From positions 1 through 36,502 of the forward strand of contig JAICLL010000049.1 of assembly GCA_025927475.1 (NCBI GenBank): a DNA stretch of 36,502 nucleotides, in the 5' to 3' direction. The stretch comes from Pirellulales bacterium (GTDB taxonomy: Bacteria; Planctomycetota; Planctomycetia; Pirellulales; JAICIG01). Every line of letters starts with the position of its first letter. The stretch's first letter is position 1. Below are positions 8,431 through 15,601 of the stretch, one piece after another. The position numbers were made by a program, and so were the translations under genes. The notes under the pieces were generated by a model. It was not told where the DNA came from and did no database searches. It saw only the letters and a program-made list of their open reading frames with translations.

Positions 8431-9272
8431 TGGCGTCGGCAACGCACCTGGTGGTTTGGCTCAATGCCCTGGCGAACGCTGTGGGCGGCGTGCTGCTTGC
8501 GCCCTTGGGCATCATGCCCGGCTGGTTGTCCGCCACGCTCGTCGGCGTGCTCACCGGCGTGGCGATGCTGGTGGTCTTCAAATACACGTCGAATCAGCGC
8601 GCCATCAAGCGCGTGAAAGACGACATCAAGGCCAATCTGCTGGCCCTGAAACTCTTCAAAGAAAACGCCTCAGTCGTCTTCGGCGCCCAGGGCCGCATCT
8701 TGCTCGCGGCCAGCCGGCTCATGGTGCTGGCGTTGGTGCCGATGCTGGTCATGGTCGTCCCGGTGCTGCTGATTCTCGGGCAGCTTTCGCTTTGGTATCA
8801 GGCGCGTCCGCTGCGCGTCGGCGAAGATGCCCTCGTCACGGTGGCGCTCGACGAACGCGCCGCCGCGTCGCTGAACGAGCTGCGATTGCAATCGGCTGAC
8901 GGAGCCGAGATTGCCATTGGTCCGGTGCGCGTGCCGAGCAAGCGCGAGGTGGTCTGGAGCATCCGGGCGAAGCAACCGGGCGTACATCGCCTGTCGTTTC
9001 AGTTGGATGACCAGCGAGCCGAGAAACAGTTGGCCGTGGGCGATCGGCTGATGCGAGTCAGCGCGCTACGGCCCGCCTGGAACTGGGGCGACGCACTGCT
9101 GTACCCCGCTGAGCCGCCCTTTCCACCCGATTCGGCGATTCGCTCAATCGCCATCGACTATCCCACGCGCGTTTCGTGGACCAGCGGCGCCGATGCCTGG
9201 GTGGTCTATTGGTTCGCCGTTTCGATGATCGCCGGCTTTGCGCTTCGCGGAGTGCTTCACGTCAATATGTGA
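8430..9272 (+). CDS. Membrane protein, possibly Oxa1-superfamily-like
   Basis: This 280-residue integral membrane protein has hydrophobic segments near residues 8-30, 33-52 and 95-120 and a last one at about 258-276. Between the second and third is a basic amphipathic stretch (FKYTSNQRAIKRVKDDIKAN) that recalls the cytosolic helical hairpin of DUF106/EMC3-like Oxa1-superfamily proteins; this resemblance is weak and by eye. The middle (about 125-250) is a soluble beta-rich domain, probably outside the cytoplasmic membrane. It is coupled to the RHH-like gene by a TGATG overlap and followed after five bases by a sulfotransferase, so the three are very likely co-translated. Function is unknown; a role in envelope biogenesis is inferred from context. 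Confidence 0.7.
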   Translation: MASATHLVVWLNALANAVGGVLLAPLGIMPGWLSATLVGVLTGVAMLVVFKYTSNQRAIKRVKDDIKANLLALKLFKENASVVFGAQGRILLAASRLMVLALVPMLVMVVPVLLILGQLSLWYQARPLRVGEDALVTVALDERAAASLNELRLQSADGAEIAIGPVRVPSKREVVWSIRAKQPGVHRLSFQLDDQRAEKQLAVGDRLMRVSALRPAWNWGDALLYPAEPPFPPDSAIRSIAIDYPTRVSWTSGADAWVVYWFAVSMIAGFALRGVLHVNM

Positions 9273-9277
9273 TCAAC

Positions 9278-9847
9278 ATGGAAAACCACATCACCATTGT
9301 TTCGGGTCTGCCGCGTTCGGGCACTTCGCTTATGATGCAGATGCTCGACAACGGCGGCCTGCCGGTGGTCACCGACGGCATCCGCACCGCCGACACCGAT
9401 AATCCGAAGGGATATTACGAGCTGGAAAAGGTCAAGAGCGTCAAGCGCGACGCTGCCTGGCTGCCCGAGGCGCGCGGCAAGGCGTTCAAGATGATCTCGC
9501 AACTTTTGTACGACCTGCCGCCGAGCGAGCGCTATCGGGTTATCTTTATGGAGCGCGATTTCGACGAGATGCTGACCTCGCAAGAAAAAATGCTCGAGCG
9601 ATTGGGCAAGCCCGCCGCGCCGCGCGACGAGATCAAACGGGCCTACACGCTGCACTTGAACCGCTTGCACGAGTGGCTGGCAAGGCAAGCGAACATCGAG
9701 CTGTTGCGGGTAAGCTACAACAAGCTTCTCGCCGAGCCGCTCGAACAGGCCGAGCAGGTGCGGCAGTTTTTGGGCGGCGCCGTCGACGTCGAAAACATGG
9801 TCAACACGGTCGATCCGTCGCTGTACCGAAATCGGCGCGCTTTGTAG
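9278..9847 (+). CDS. Sulfotransferase-family protein
   Basis: The N-terminus ITIVSGLPRSGTSLMMQML is the 5'-phosphosulfate-binding loop of PAPS-dependent sulfotransferases (GLPRSGTS at 10-17). Downstream are YRVIFMERDFDEMLTSQ, matching the 3'-phosphate-binding region, and a C-terminal helix with FLGG. At 189 residues it is shorter than most members (about 250-300), but it has both nucleotide-binding blocks and ends normally. The ATG at 9278, five bases after the membrane protein stop, is chosen. Context suggests it sulfates an envelope glycan or lipid; the acceptor is unknown. A palindromic repeat begins at its stop codon. Confidence 0.75.
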   Translation: MENHITIVSGLPRSGTSLMMQMLDNGGLPVVTDGIRTADTDNPKGYYELEKVKSVKRDAAWLPEARGKAFKMISQLLYDLPPSERYRVIFMERDFDEMLTSQEKMLERLGKPAAPRDEIKRAYTLHLNRLHEWLARQANIELLRVSYNKLLAEPLEQAEQVRQFLGGAVDVENMVNTVDPSLYRNRRAL

Positions 9848-9870
9848 GGAACGGACTCGATGCCGTTCCG
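9845..9870 (-). repeat. Interspersed GGAACGG palindromic repeat, copy 1
   Basis: Read on the minus strand, this matches the copies at 27575-27601 and 34865-34900: GGAACGG, a short GC-rich centre, then CCGTTCCCTA. The ends GGAACGG and CCGTTCC can pair as a hairpin. This copy overlaps the sulfotransferase stop. Three copies in one window suggest a genome-wide REP-like family. Confidence 0.8.
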
Positions 9871-10074
9871 CGCGTTACGAATCAGCGTCAACTCGCTCTC
9901 CGCGGTATTTCGCCGCGAGGCGTTCGCGAATAGGGTGAGCTCTGCTCCGGTTATCCTCCCACCGTTGTCCACTCAAAGGGCTTTGAACATTGACCGAAAA
10001 ACGCTTGCTGGACCCCCACGGCGCGTCTGAGGGCGCCCAAGGTTGACTGGTTTGCCGCTGGCGTCAAGAATGTG

Positions 10075-10257
10075 ATGATGAGCATCGACAGTACATCGGG
10101 ACTACCAGACTTGGAAGAAGGGCTATCGCAAGAACCTGATCGCGAGACGATGCGAAAGGCCTGCGAGCAAATGGACCGGCTGCGCGAAAAACACGCGAGA
10201 AGGTTGGGATTGTCAATGTCGCAGTCGAAATTTGTCCGTGACGCCCGCGACCCATGA
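10075..10257 (+). CDS. Putative antitoxin of a decayed VapBC-type pair
   Basis: The gene encodes a 60-residue acidic-to-basic helical protein (ETMRKACEQMDRLREKHARR, then KFVRDARDP) of the kind that precedes PIN-domain toxin genes in planctomycetes. Its TGA overlaps the ATG of the downstream PIN gene by four bases (ATGA at 10254-10257), the classical toxin-antitoxin arrangement. Starts at 10072 (GTG), 10075 and 10078 (ATG) are all possible, with only a weak AAGAA upstream. Since the toxin is broken, the antitoxin is probably no longer under selection. Confidence 0.6.
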   Translation: MMSIDSTSGLPDLEEGLSQEPDRETMRKACEQMDRLREKHARRLGLSMSQSKFVRDARDP

Positions 10258-10397
10258 AATACATTCTCGACGCCTCCGTGGCCGTTAAGTGAGTTCTTCC
10301 CGAAGCCAATTCAGCGAAAGCCATCGCCCTTCGTGATGACTACAGAATCCTTGCTCTATTCCCTGCGCATTCGATCGCGCTCGATTCGTTACCATAA
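10254..10397 (+). pseudogene. VapC-type PIN toxin remnant with internal stop
   Basis: Translation reads MKYILDASVAVK, then TGA at 10290-10292, then VLPEANSAKAIALRDDYR. The intact family usually has Trp at the interrupted position, so a TGG-to-TGA change explains the stop. The first catalytic Asp of the PIN domain (ILDAS) is present. The sequence loses similarity after DDYR and stops at 10395, so the rest of the domain, with its other acidic residues, is gone. The gene is dead by both a nonsense change and a 3' truncation. Confidence 0.75.
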
Positions 10398-10447
10398 TCT
10401 CGCCATCGAGCCGCAAGTCGCCTGACGCAGGCGCGAGAACGCACCCT

Positions 10448-10882
10448 TCATCCCGCCGCCTTTTGCGCCCGCTGCTTCTCCATCACCACGCAATTGCCGA
10501 CGTCATTATACTCGACGCGCGACATGAAGGCCCGCATCAGCATGATGCCGCGGCCCGACGGAATCTCCAAACGCTCGGGGTCGGTGCAGTCGGGCACCTC
10601 GTCGGGGTTGAAGCCCGATCCCTCGTCGCGAATCTCCACCCACAGCCGTTCCGAAGACATCTTGCACAGCACATGCACGTGCTTGCCGGGGTCCGACCGG
10701 TTGCCGTGCCGGATGGCGTTGACCAGCGCTTCTTCCAGCGCCAAGTGAACGCTGTGAACGTCGTGCTCGCTCCATTGCTGCTCGGCAAGTTGCTTGAGCA
10801 GATCGTCCAGCAGGCGTTGCCCGGCGCCGGTCTCGCTGGGAATGACCTGCTCGGTCTTCCAAGTCCAACGTTCATCTGCCAT
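10448..10882 (-). CDS. RsbW/SpoIIAB-like anti-sigma serine kinase
   Basis: This 144-residue GHKL-fold protein has the N-box EEALVNAIRHGN (50-61), G1 box DEGSGF (86-91) and G2 box SGRGIML (109-115) that bind ATP-Mg. Proteins of this HATPase_c_2 group bind a sigma factor or another partner and phosphorylate a STAS-domain antagonist on Ser. The STAS partner is encoded 32 bases upstream on the same strand, so they form a partner-switching pair driven by the promoter at 11358-11385. No sigma factor or PP2C phosphatase gene is visible nearby, so the output is encoded elsewhere. A small stem-loop (10419-10433) follows the stop. Confidence 0.85.
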   Translation of the reverse strand: MADERWTWKTEQVIPSETGAGQRLLDDLLKQLAEQQWSEHDVHSVHLALEEALVNAIRHGNRSDPGKHVHVLCKMSSERLWVEIRDEGSGFNPDEVPDCTDPERLEIPSGRGIMLMRAFMSRVEYNDVGNCVVMEKQRAQKAAG

Positions 10883-10914
10883 GGCAGTGGCCGATTCGAG
10901 AATGACGTGCGCCG

Positions 10915-11268
10915 CTAAAAAGCCGCAAGGGCATCCGCTTCGTCGTCTTTGATGTCGAACAACTTGTTCAACTTGGTGATGGCAAAGACTTCGTAGATTT
11001 CGGGGCGGATATTACTGAGCTTGAGCTTACCCGAACGGGCTTTGACTTTCTTATCAAGCGTAATCAACTTGCCCAGGGCCGCGCTCGATAGGAAATCGAC
11101 TTTGGAGAAATTGAGCACTAGCTTGCCGCGTTGCTCCTGCTCGACAAGCTGAAACAGCTCGCTGCCCAGCTCCTGGATGCTGGCTTCGTCGAGGATTTTT
11201 CGGTCCACAAAGCGGACCACGGTGACGTCGCCCACCTCAGACACTTCGAGCCGGCGATGCGCAGCCAT
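10915..11268 (-). CDS. STAS-domain anti-anti-sigma factor
   Basis: The 117-residue protein has the STAS/SpoIIAA fold pattern: strand LEVSEVGDVTVVRFV, helix SIQELGSELFQLVEQE, strand KLVLNFSKVDFLSSAALGKL and a C-terminal helix. Ser61 or Ser62 in DFLSSAALGKL sits where the kinase phosphorylates family members. The start MAAHRRLEV is chosen because GGGAG lies about nine bases upstream; the frame is open for 11 more residues. It is the first gene of an operon with the anti-sigma kinase and has a near-consensus promoter about 90 bases upstream. Confidence 0.85.
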   Translation of the reverse strand: MAAHRRLEVSEVGDVTVVRFVDRKILDEASIQELGSELFQLVEQEQRGKLVLNFSKVDFLSSAALGKLITLDKKVKARSGKLKLSNIRPEIYEVFAITKLNKLFDIKDDEADALAAF

Positions 11269-11357
11269 GAACAGCGTTCTCCCAGCAGCAACAAGGCGCA
11301 ATCGCCGGCTGCCGGAACCATCAGGGCGGCGGGCAATTGCTGGAAAAGGATGAGCTT

Positions 11358-11385
11358 ATATTATGGCCTGCCCGGGGCCTGTCAA
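11358..11385 (-). promoter_or_regulatory. Sigma70-type promoter for the STAS/anti-sigma operon
   Basis: On the minus strand TTGACA (11385-11380) and TAATAT (11363-11358) are separated by 16 bases. The STAS start codon lies about 90 bases downstream. The -35 is a perfect consensus. Confidence 0.65.
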
Positions 11386-11423
11386 GCAACCCTCAGGCGT
11401 CCAGGGGCGGATGAATATCGCGG

Positions 11424-11840
11424 CTAGTATCCGCGGCGCCCCTGGGGCGCGACCAGCTTCCGCGTCGATCGCTCGATCAGCAGGTAATTCGAGCCTTGGT
11501 ATTCGGTGACTGACCCGGAAATCACCCATGCCACGCTGTCGGGGGTGCTTCCCATGATTCGGGCGACCCGCTCCAGGTTGAGGTTCTCGAGGCAGACGTA
11601 TTGCAGGCCGGCAGCAGTGACAAAATTGATGCGGTTTCCCACCAAGGCAAACCTTCCCGGCTCGTCCTTGATTTTCGTGCCTTCGCGGTGGAGCATGACC
11701 TTCGTGGCGCCCTCGGCGGAATCGGCAGATTTGCCACGCTGGGCGGTGCTTTGTGCCGCCAGCGAACCCCCCGCCACGGCTACCAAGGTCAGCCACAGGC
11801 AGCAACTCAAGCGGATTGATTCGATTGGCGTTCGTTTCAT
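11424..11840 (-). CDS. Secreted hypothetical protein, 138 aa
   Basis: A Sec signal peptide is evident (MKRTPIESIRLSCCLWLTLV, hydrophobic to about residue 27, likely cleavage near SLAAQ). The mature part is beta-rich and ends with WVISGSVTEYQGSNYLLIER, a pattern recalled from planctomycete secreted proteins of unknown function, possibly an OB-like barrel. Reading is antiparallel to the acyl-ligase gene. No catalytic motif is visible. It lies downstream of the small membrane protein gene at 11992-12279 on the same strand, separated by a tandem GC-rich repeat. Confidence 0.65.
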   Translation of the reverse strand: MKRTPIESIRLSCCLWLTLVAVAGGSLAAQSTAQRGKSADSAEGATKVMLHREGTKIKDEPGRFALVGNRINFVTAAGLQYVCLENLNLERVARIMGSTPDSVAWVISGSVTEYQGSNYLLIERSTRKLVAPQGRRGY

Positions 11841-11862
11841 CGGTCATTCACCAACTGCGAGA

Positions 11863-11910
11863 TAGCCCCGGCCCTTGTGGCCGGTCGTTAGCCCCGGCCC
11901 TTGTGGCCGG
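11863..11910. repeat. Tandem pair of a 22-bp GC-rich palindromic repeat
   Basis: The unit TAGCCCCGGCCCTTGTGGCC plus GG occurs at 11863-11884 and again at 11889-11910, four bases apart. A related copy (GCCCCGGCCGTTGTGGCCGG) is at 14297-14316. GGCC blocks flank the centre, so each unit can form a short stem. Confidence 0.85.
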
Positions 11911-11991
11911 CGTCTTTGTCACTGCTTCGGAACCGCCCGGCGCCGGGCCGCGACCGACCGCGGCAGCGTCAGCCGACCCAGACGGGCAGCG

Positions 11992-12279
11992 CTACGTGGC
12001 CGCCCCTGGACCCTTCATCGCCAGGCTGTGAAGAACCAAGACCGAGCCGATCGACATTAAGGCCCAGCCGGCCCATTCGGGCGGTTTAACGACTTTGTGC
12101 ATTGAGCCGCCCGCGGCCAACAGTGGTTTGCCGCCCAACAGGCTCGAGCCACCCGACTGCGACGCCAACATGCGCGAACTTTGTTCGTTTAAGACGTACG
12201 AATCGACCAGGCGGAATTGAATGCCCAACAAGAGCAACACAATGCCCGCCATGAAGTAATGATTGCGATTGAGTTCCAT
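11992..12279 (-). CDS. Small two-TM membrane protein (MELNRNHYF type)
   Basis: The 95-residue protein starts MELNRNHYFMAGIVLLLLGI, a conserved opening for a small planctomycete membrane protein. The first membrane helix is at about residues 9-27 (GIVLLLLGIQFRLVDSYVL). A Gly/Ser-rich linker follows, and the second helix is near residues 70-88 (WAGWALMSIGSVLVLHSLAM). GGAGG eight bases before the ATG at 12279 fixes the start; the frame is open further upstream but that part is not protein-like. The function is unknown. A 31-bp interspersed repeat lies upstream. Confidence 0.7.
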   Translation of the reverse strand: MELNRNHYFMAGIVLLLLGIQFRLVDSYVLNEQSSRMLASQSGGSSLLGGKPLLAAGGSMHKVVKPPEWAGWALMSIGSVLVLHSLAMKGPGAAT

Positions 12280-12584
12280 CGCGGCGCCTCCGTGACCTGA
12301 CGAGCCGGCAGGCGGCTCACCTCGTATCCCGATTATCGAGCCAGAGGTGCGGCCCGCTTCAAAGGCTCCAGCGGAATGCAGGTTTTGACGATGGACGGGG
12401 TGGCTGGGGCAGAGGCTTGCCGATGCCCCGGCTCTGATCGACCGAGATTGTCGACTATCTTGCATCTTCCGGTTTCCTGCTCAGACTCAATTCGCAAGGG
12501 AACTACCCCGCCGCACGCTCGCGCAGTATCTTAGCATCGTGGGTCGAACGTATCGTCAAGCCGCCGGCCAAGGAGTCCCAGGTC
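12280..12584. other. Divergent intergenic region
   Basis: This stretch lies between the minus-strand membrane protein and the plus-strand acyl ligase. It holds the 31-bp repeat at 12399-12429. No convincing promoter or gene was seen. Confidence 0.5.
12399..12429. repeat. 31-bp interspersed repeat, copy 1
   Basis: Begins GGTGGCTGGGGCAGAGGCTT and is identical over 31 bases to 34401-34431. Both copies lie upstream of a minus-strand gene start. The ends GGGGC and GCCCC can pair. Confidence 0.9.
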
Positions 12585-14195
12585 GTGGAACAACGTCAAG
12601 GTGAGTTGCTCAGCCTGCCGCGCGCCATGCTTCGCACCTGCCGCCGCAGCCTGCGTCGGGTAAAGGTGGCCGACACCAGCGGGCAGGAAATGACCGGCGG
12701 CGCCCTGCTCATGCGCTCGCTCATCCTGCGCAGGATTCTGCTGCGCGAGGTGCTCGCCGACGACGAGCAGCACGTCGGACTGATTCTGCCGCCTTCGGCC
12801 GGCGGGGCGCTGGCCAATGCCGCCCTTGGCCTGGCCGGGCGGATCGCCGTCAATCTCAACTACACCGTGTCGGCCGACGTCATGAACTCGTGCATCCGCC
12901 AAGCCGGCATCCGCCACGTGCTGACCAGCCGCCGCGTGATGGACAAGCTCGGCTACCCGCTGGAGGCCGAGACCGTTTATCTCGAAGAGTTCCGCCACAA
13001 AGTGACGCTGGCCGATAAGCTCGTGTCGGCGCTGCACACCTATGTTTGCCCGATCGCGGTGCTCGAACGCCGCCTGGGGCTGACGCAAGTTTCGCCCGAC
13101 GACGTGCTGACCGTCATATTCACGTCCGGCTCGACCGGCGACCCCAAGGGCGTGATGCTCACGCACCGCAACGTGGGCTCGAACATCGAGGCCTTCGATC
13201 AGCTCGTGCGGCTCAACGACCAGGACGTGCTGGCCGGCATCTTGCCGTTCTTTCATTCGTTTGGCTACACCACGACGCTCTGGACCATGCTGATGCTGCC
13301 GCCCAAGGCGGTCTATCACTACGACCCGCGCGACGCCCGGCACGTGGGCGAAATGTGCGGCAAGCATCGAGCCACAATCATGATCGCCACGCCGACGTTT
13401 CTGCGGTTTTATCTGAAGCGGTGCCAGCCCGAAGACTTTGCCGCGCTCGAGGTCGTTTTGGCCGGCGCCGAAAAACTGCCCAAGGAACTTTGCGAAGCGT
13501 TTGAACAGAAATTCGGGGTTCGCCCGGTCGAGGGCTACGGCGCCACCGAACTGTCGCCGGTCGCCGCCGTGAACATTCCCCCCAGCCGCGCCGCGGGCAA
13601 TCGCGTGATGGCCAAAGAAGGCACCGTCGGCAGACCGCTGCCCAACGTCACGGCCAAAATCGTCGATGCGGAAACTGGGGCCGAGCTGCCCGCCGACCAG
13701 CCGGGCATGCTCTGGATCAAGGGAGCCAACGTGATGCGCGGATATCTGGGCCGGCCGGAAAAAACCGCCGAGGTCATTCACGACGGCTGGTACAAGACCG
13801 GCGACATCGCCGCCATCGACGCCGACGGTTTCATTCGCATCACCGGCCGCGAAAGCCGCTTCTCGAAGCTCGGGGGCGAAATGGTGCCGCATTTGAAGAT
13901 CGAGGAAACGATTCAACGCATCATCGGCGCCGGCGAAGACGAGCTGAAGGTGGCAGTTTCGGCGGTGCCCGACGCCCGCAAAGGCGAGCGGCTGGTGGTG
14001 CTCCATACGCCGCTGGAAAAAACGCCCGAGCAAATTTGCAAAGAGCTTTCGCAAGCCGGGCTGCCGAATCTTTGGATTCCCTCGCCCGACAGTTTTTGCG
14101 AAGTGACCGAAATTCCCGTGCTCGGCACCGGCAAAGTCGACCTGAAAGCATTGCACAACCTGGCCCAGCAGCGCTGCGGCGCCGCACGCGCGTAG
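12585..14195 (+). CDS. Acyl-[ACP]/CoA ligase (AMP-binding, Aas-like)
   Basis: A member of the adenylate-forming ligase superfamily, 536 residues, which activates a fatty acid with ATP and transfers it to a thiol carrier. The P-loop is FTSGSTGDPKGVMLTH (179-194), the adenine-binding motif GYGATELSP (317-325), the ribose-binding motif WYKTGD (402-407) and the hinge GRESRFSKLGGEMVP; the C-terminal catalytic Lys is in LGTGKVDLKAL. The SRFSKLGGEMV hinge is typical of the ligase half of Aas (2-acyl-glycerophosphoethanolamine acyltransferase/acyl-ACP synthetase); here it stands without the acyltransferase half. The start is a GTG at 12585 with GGAG about ten bases upstream. It is monocistronic. Phospholipid acyl recycling is the likely role. 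Confidence 0.85.
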   Translation: MEQRQGELLSLPRAMLRTCRRSLRRVKVADTSGQEMTGGALLMRSLILRRILLREVLADDEQHVGLILPPSAGGALANAALGLAGRIAVNLNYTVSADVMNSCIRQAGIRHVLTSRRVMDKLGYPLEAETVYLEEFRHKVTLADKLVSALHTYVCPIAVLERRLGLTQVSPDDVLTVIFTSGSTGDPKGVMLTHRNVGSNIEAFDQLVRLNDQDVLAGILPFFHSFGYTTTLWTMLMLPPKAVYHYDPRDARHVGEMCGKHRATIMIATPTFLRFYLKRCQPEDFAALEVVLAGAEKLPKELCEAFEQKFGVRPVEGYGATELSPVAAVNIPPSRAAGNRVMAKEGTVGRPLPNVTAKIVDAETGAELPADQPGMLWIKGANVMRGYLGRPEKTAEVIHDGWYKTGDIAAIDADGFIRITGRESRFSKLGGEMVPHLKIEETIQRIIGAGEDELKVAVSAVPDARKGERLVVLHTPLEKTPEQICKELSQAGLPNLWIPSPDSFCEVTEIPVLGTGKVDLKALHNLAQQRCGAARA

Positions 14196-14296
14196 TGTAA
14201 TCGTCCTCGCCTGCGACCCGCCGCCCTCGTACCAACACCGGCGCTGTGCAATCCCTCGAACACAATTCAAGTGGCCAGGAACGGCGCCGCCCGGTT

Positions 14297-14384
14297 GCCC
14301 CGGCCGTTGTGGCCGGCCTCTAACCACCAAGGGCACGAAGGCCATAAAGTCTCATTCTTTGAGCTCTTGGTGTTCTTTGTGGTT
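14297..14384. repeat. Intergenic repeat cluster after the ligase gene
   Basis: A copy of the GCCCCGGCC...GGCCGG unit (14297-14316) is followed by an imperfect inverted repeat: AACCACCAAGGGCACGAAGG (14322-14341) against CTTGGTGTTCTTTGTGGTT (14366-14384). The CACCAAG/CACGAAG type is an interspersed repeat seen in many bacterial genomes. It may act as a weak terminator. Further along, degenerate GAATCCCGAATCC tracts run to about 14470. Confidence 0.7.
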
Positions 14385-14469
14385 GGCCCCCGTCCGCCTT
14401 CCTGTCCCCTGACCAACGGCCCCCGACCCCTTCTTCTTCCCCCGAATCCCGAATCCTGAATCCCGAATC

Positions 14470-14604
14470 CTAATCGTAAAGAAAATCTTCCGTCACGGTG
14501 ACTTCTCTGATCTGCCGGCTATCGGGATCGAACACGCGGATGCGGATCTGAATGCCCTTGAGCGGCACTGGGTAGGGCGTGGGTCCCTCGACTTCCGTCA
14601 AGCG
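14470..14604 (-). pseudogene. 3' fragment of a pilin-like secreted protein gene
   Basis: The minus strand encodes 44 residues reading EVEGPTPYPVPLKGIQIRIR, then VFDPDSRQIREVTVTEDFLY, up to a TAG. This closely resembles the C-terminus of a planctomycete type II secretion/prepilin-like protein. Although the frame stays open upstream to 14970, that part is Arg/Pro-rich and not protein-like, and no prepilin N-terminus is present. The 5' portion of the gene appears lost. Confidence 0.5.
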
Positions 14605-14975
14605 TGGAGCAGCCCGAATCGTGCGCGGAGAGCATCGATCAAGTTTCGGGCAACATTGCAAGCTCCGGAGTTTTTGTCGCCCACCTCGTGGGCATACGAG
14701 GGGGCGGAAAGACGAGCGGGCGAGGGCGCGGCAACGCGAGGGGGCGACAGACCGCCCGCTGAATTCTGAATTCCCGACGCCTGAATCCCGAACTCTGGAT
14801 CTGTTCCCAGACTTGATAAACCGCGATAAAACAGACTCTCCGAAGTTGAGCGCCGGGGCTACAATGGATCGATGAATCCGCGGGTGTTGCTCGACGTCGA
14901 TCCGCGCACGTTCCAAGTGCCCGACTCGCGGCGGTCGGGCGCGGAGTGAAGGGCGTGGAAGGGCCAGCAATAACT

Positions 14976-15065
14976 ATGACGCAAATCAGCATTCAAGAAA
15001 TCGAGCGTGATCCCGTGGCCTTCGTGCATCGCGTCGAGGCCGGAGAGCCGGTGCTGGTGGTTCGA
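14976..15065 (+). pseudogene. 5' fragment of a Phd/YefM-type antitoxin gene
   Basis: Translation starts MTQISIQEIERDPVAFVHRV and continues EAGEPVLVVR, the typical first half of Phd/YefM-family antitoxins, which bind DNA with this N-terminal domain. Immediately after VLVVR the frame runs into sequence that codes for a different protein on the other strand. The rest (about 15066-15200) is therefore not antitoxin. No toxin gene follows. Confidence 0.6.
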
Positions 15066-15282
15066 CACCGATCGTCTTGCTCGGATCGGGGTCGATCTGG
15101 CGCAGCAGGCGATCGAGCTCGTCCCAGTCATTGGCGACCGCAACCACTTTTCCATTGGCAATTTCAACGAACTTTCCTGCGTACGCCGATGCCGGGCTAG
15201 TGCGCCCTTCTTCGGCCAGCTTGTCGGCCAATTCGCGGTTCAATTCTTCTAACCAACGCTGATCTGCACTAATCGGAGCATG
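15061..15282 (-). pseudogene. Truncated DUF5678-like protein gene
   Basis: The minus strand reads ADQRWLEELNRELADKLAEE, then SAYAGKFVEIANGKVVAVAN and DWDELDRLLRQIDPDPSKT. The YAGK-V-IANG-VVAVA pattern is that of DUF5678-like small proteins common in planctomycetes. There is no ATG in frame (only a TTG at 15243, inside the conserved part; upstream is a stop), and the C-terminus ends abruptly at IGVE where the Phd fragment begins. Both ends seem damaged. Confidence 0.55.
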
Positions 15283-15571
15283 GACTGCCTTCCTTCGATT
15301 AGCGAAGATTAGGGTGGATTAGCGTTCCCCGATACACCGCGATCAAGCAGGCGGGACGCTCGCACCACAACGTCGGCTCGGCCCTCACGGAGCGTCTCGC
15401 GGCGGGAGAGGGACCCATAGGATGAAACAACTATGCTCTGCCTTCGCTCTTGAGGCGACAGAAATAGCCTTGGTCTTGAAGCTGACTCACCGCCGCCTTC
15501 CTATTGTCTAGCGATACCTCGGGGATCAAGCTCAAGCTTTTTCGCGGAGGGAGACGTATCCCCTGACCTGG
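15283..15571. other. Gene-free stretch
   Basis: No coding region is supported here. A short direct pattern (GATTAGCGAAGATTAGGGTGG) near 15298 and a small CTTCG/CGAAG stem are the only structures noticed. Confidence 0.4.
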
Positions 15572-15590
15572 CCTCTCCCAGAGGGAGAGG
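15572..15590. terminator. Stem-loop after the aldehyde dehydrogenase gene
   Basis: CCTCTCCC (15572-15579) and GGGAGAGG (15583-15590) pair perfectly around a 3-base loop, 11 bases beyond the stop of the minus-strand dehydrogenase. No T-run follows, so it may equally be a short REP-like repeat. Confidence 0.45.
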
Positions 15591-15601
15591 AATCCGTAGG
15601 A

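Noticed and set aside
10419..10433. Stem-loop CGCCTG/CAGGCG after the anti-sigma gene as an intrinsic terminator
   Set aside because: Only six base pairs and no T-run on either strand; mentioned with the gene but not called a terminator.
12531..14345. 604-codon minus-strand frame opposite the acyl ligase
   Set aside because: Shadow of a GC-rich gene whose plus-strand product has all ligase motifs.
14872..14949. Short plus-strand frame MNPRVLLDVDPRTFQVPDSR, preceded by TACAAT
   Set aside because: Only 25 residues, no ribosome site, and located within gene debris; may be a remnant, not a gene.
15323..15601. Possible gene between the DUF5678-like fragment and the dehydrogenase
   Set aside because: No frame with protein-like sequence on either strand.
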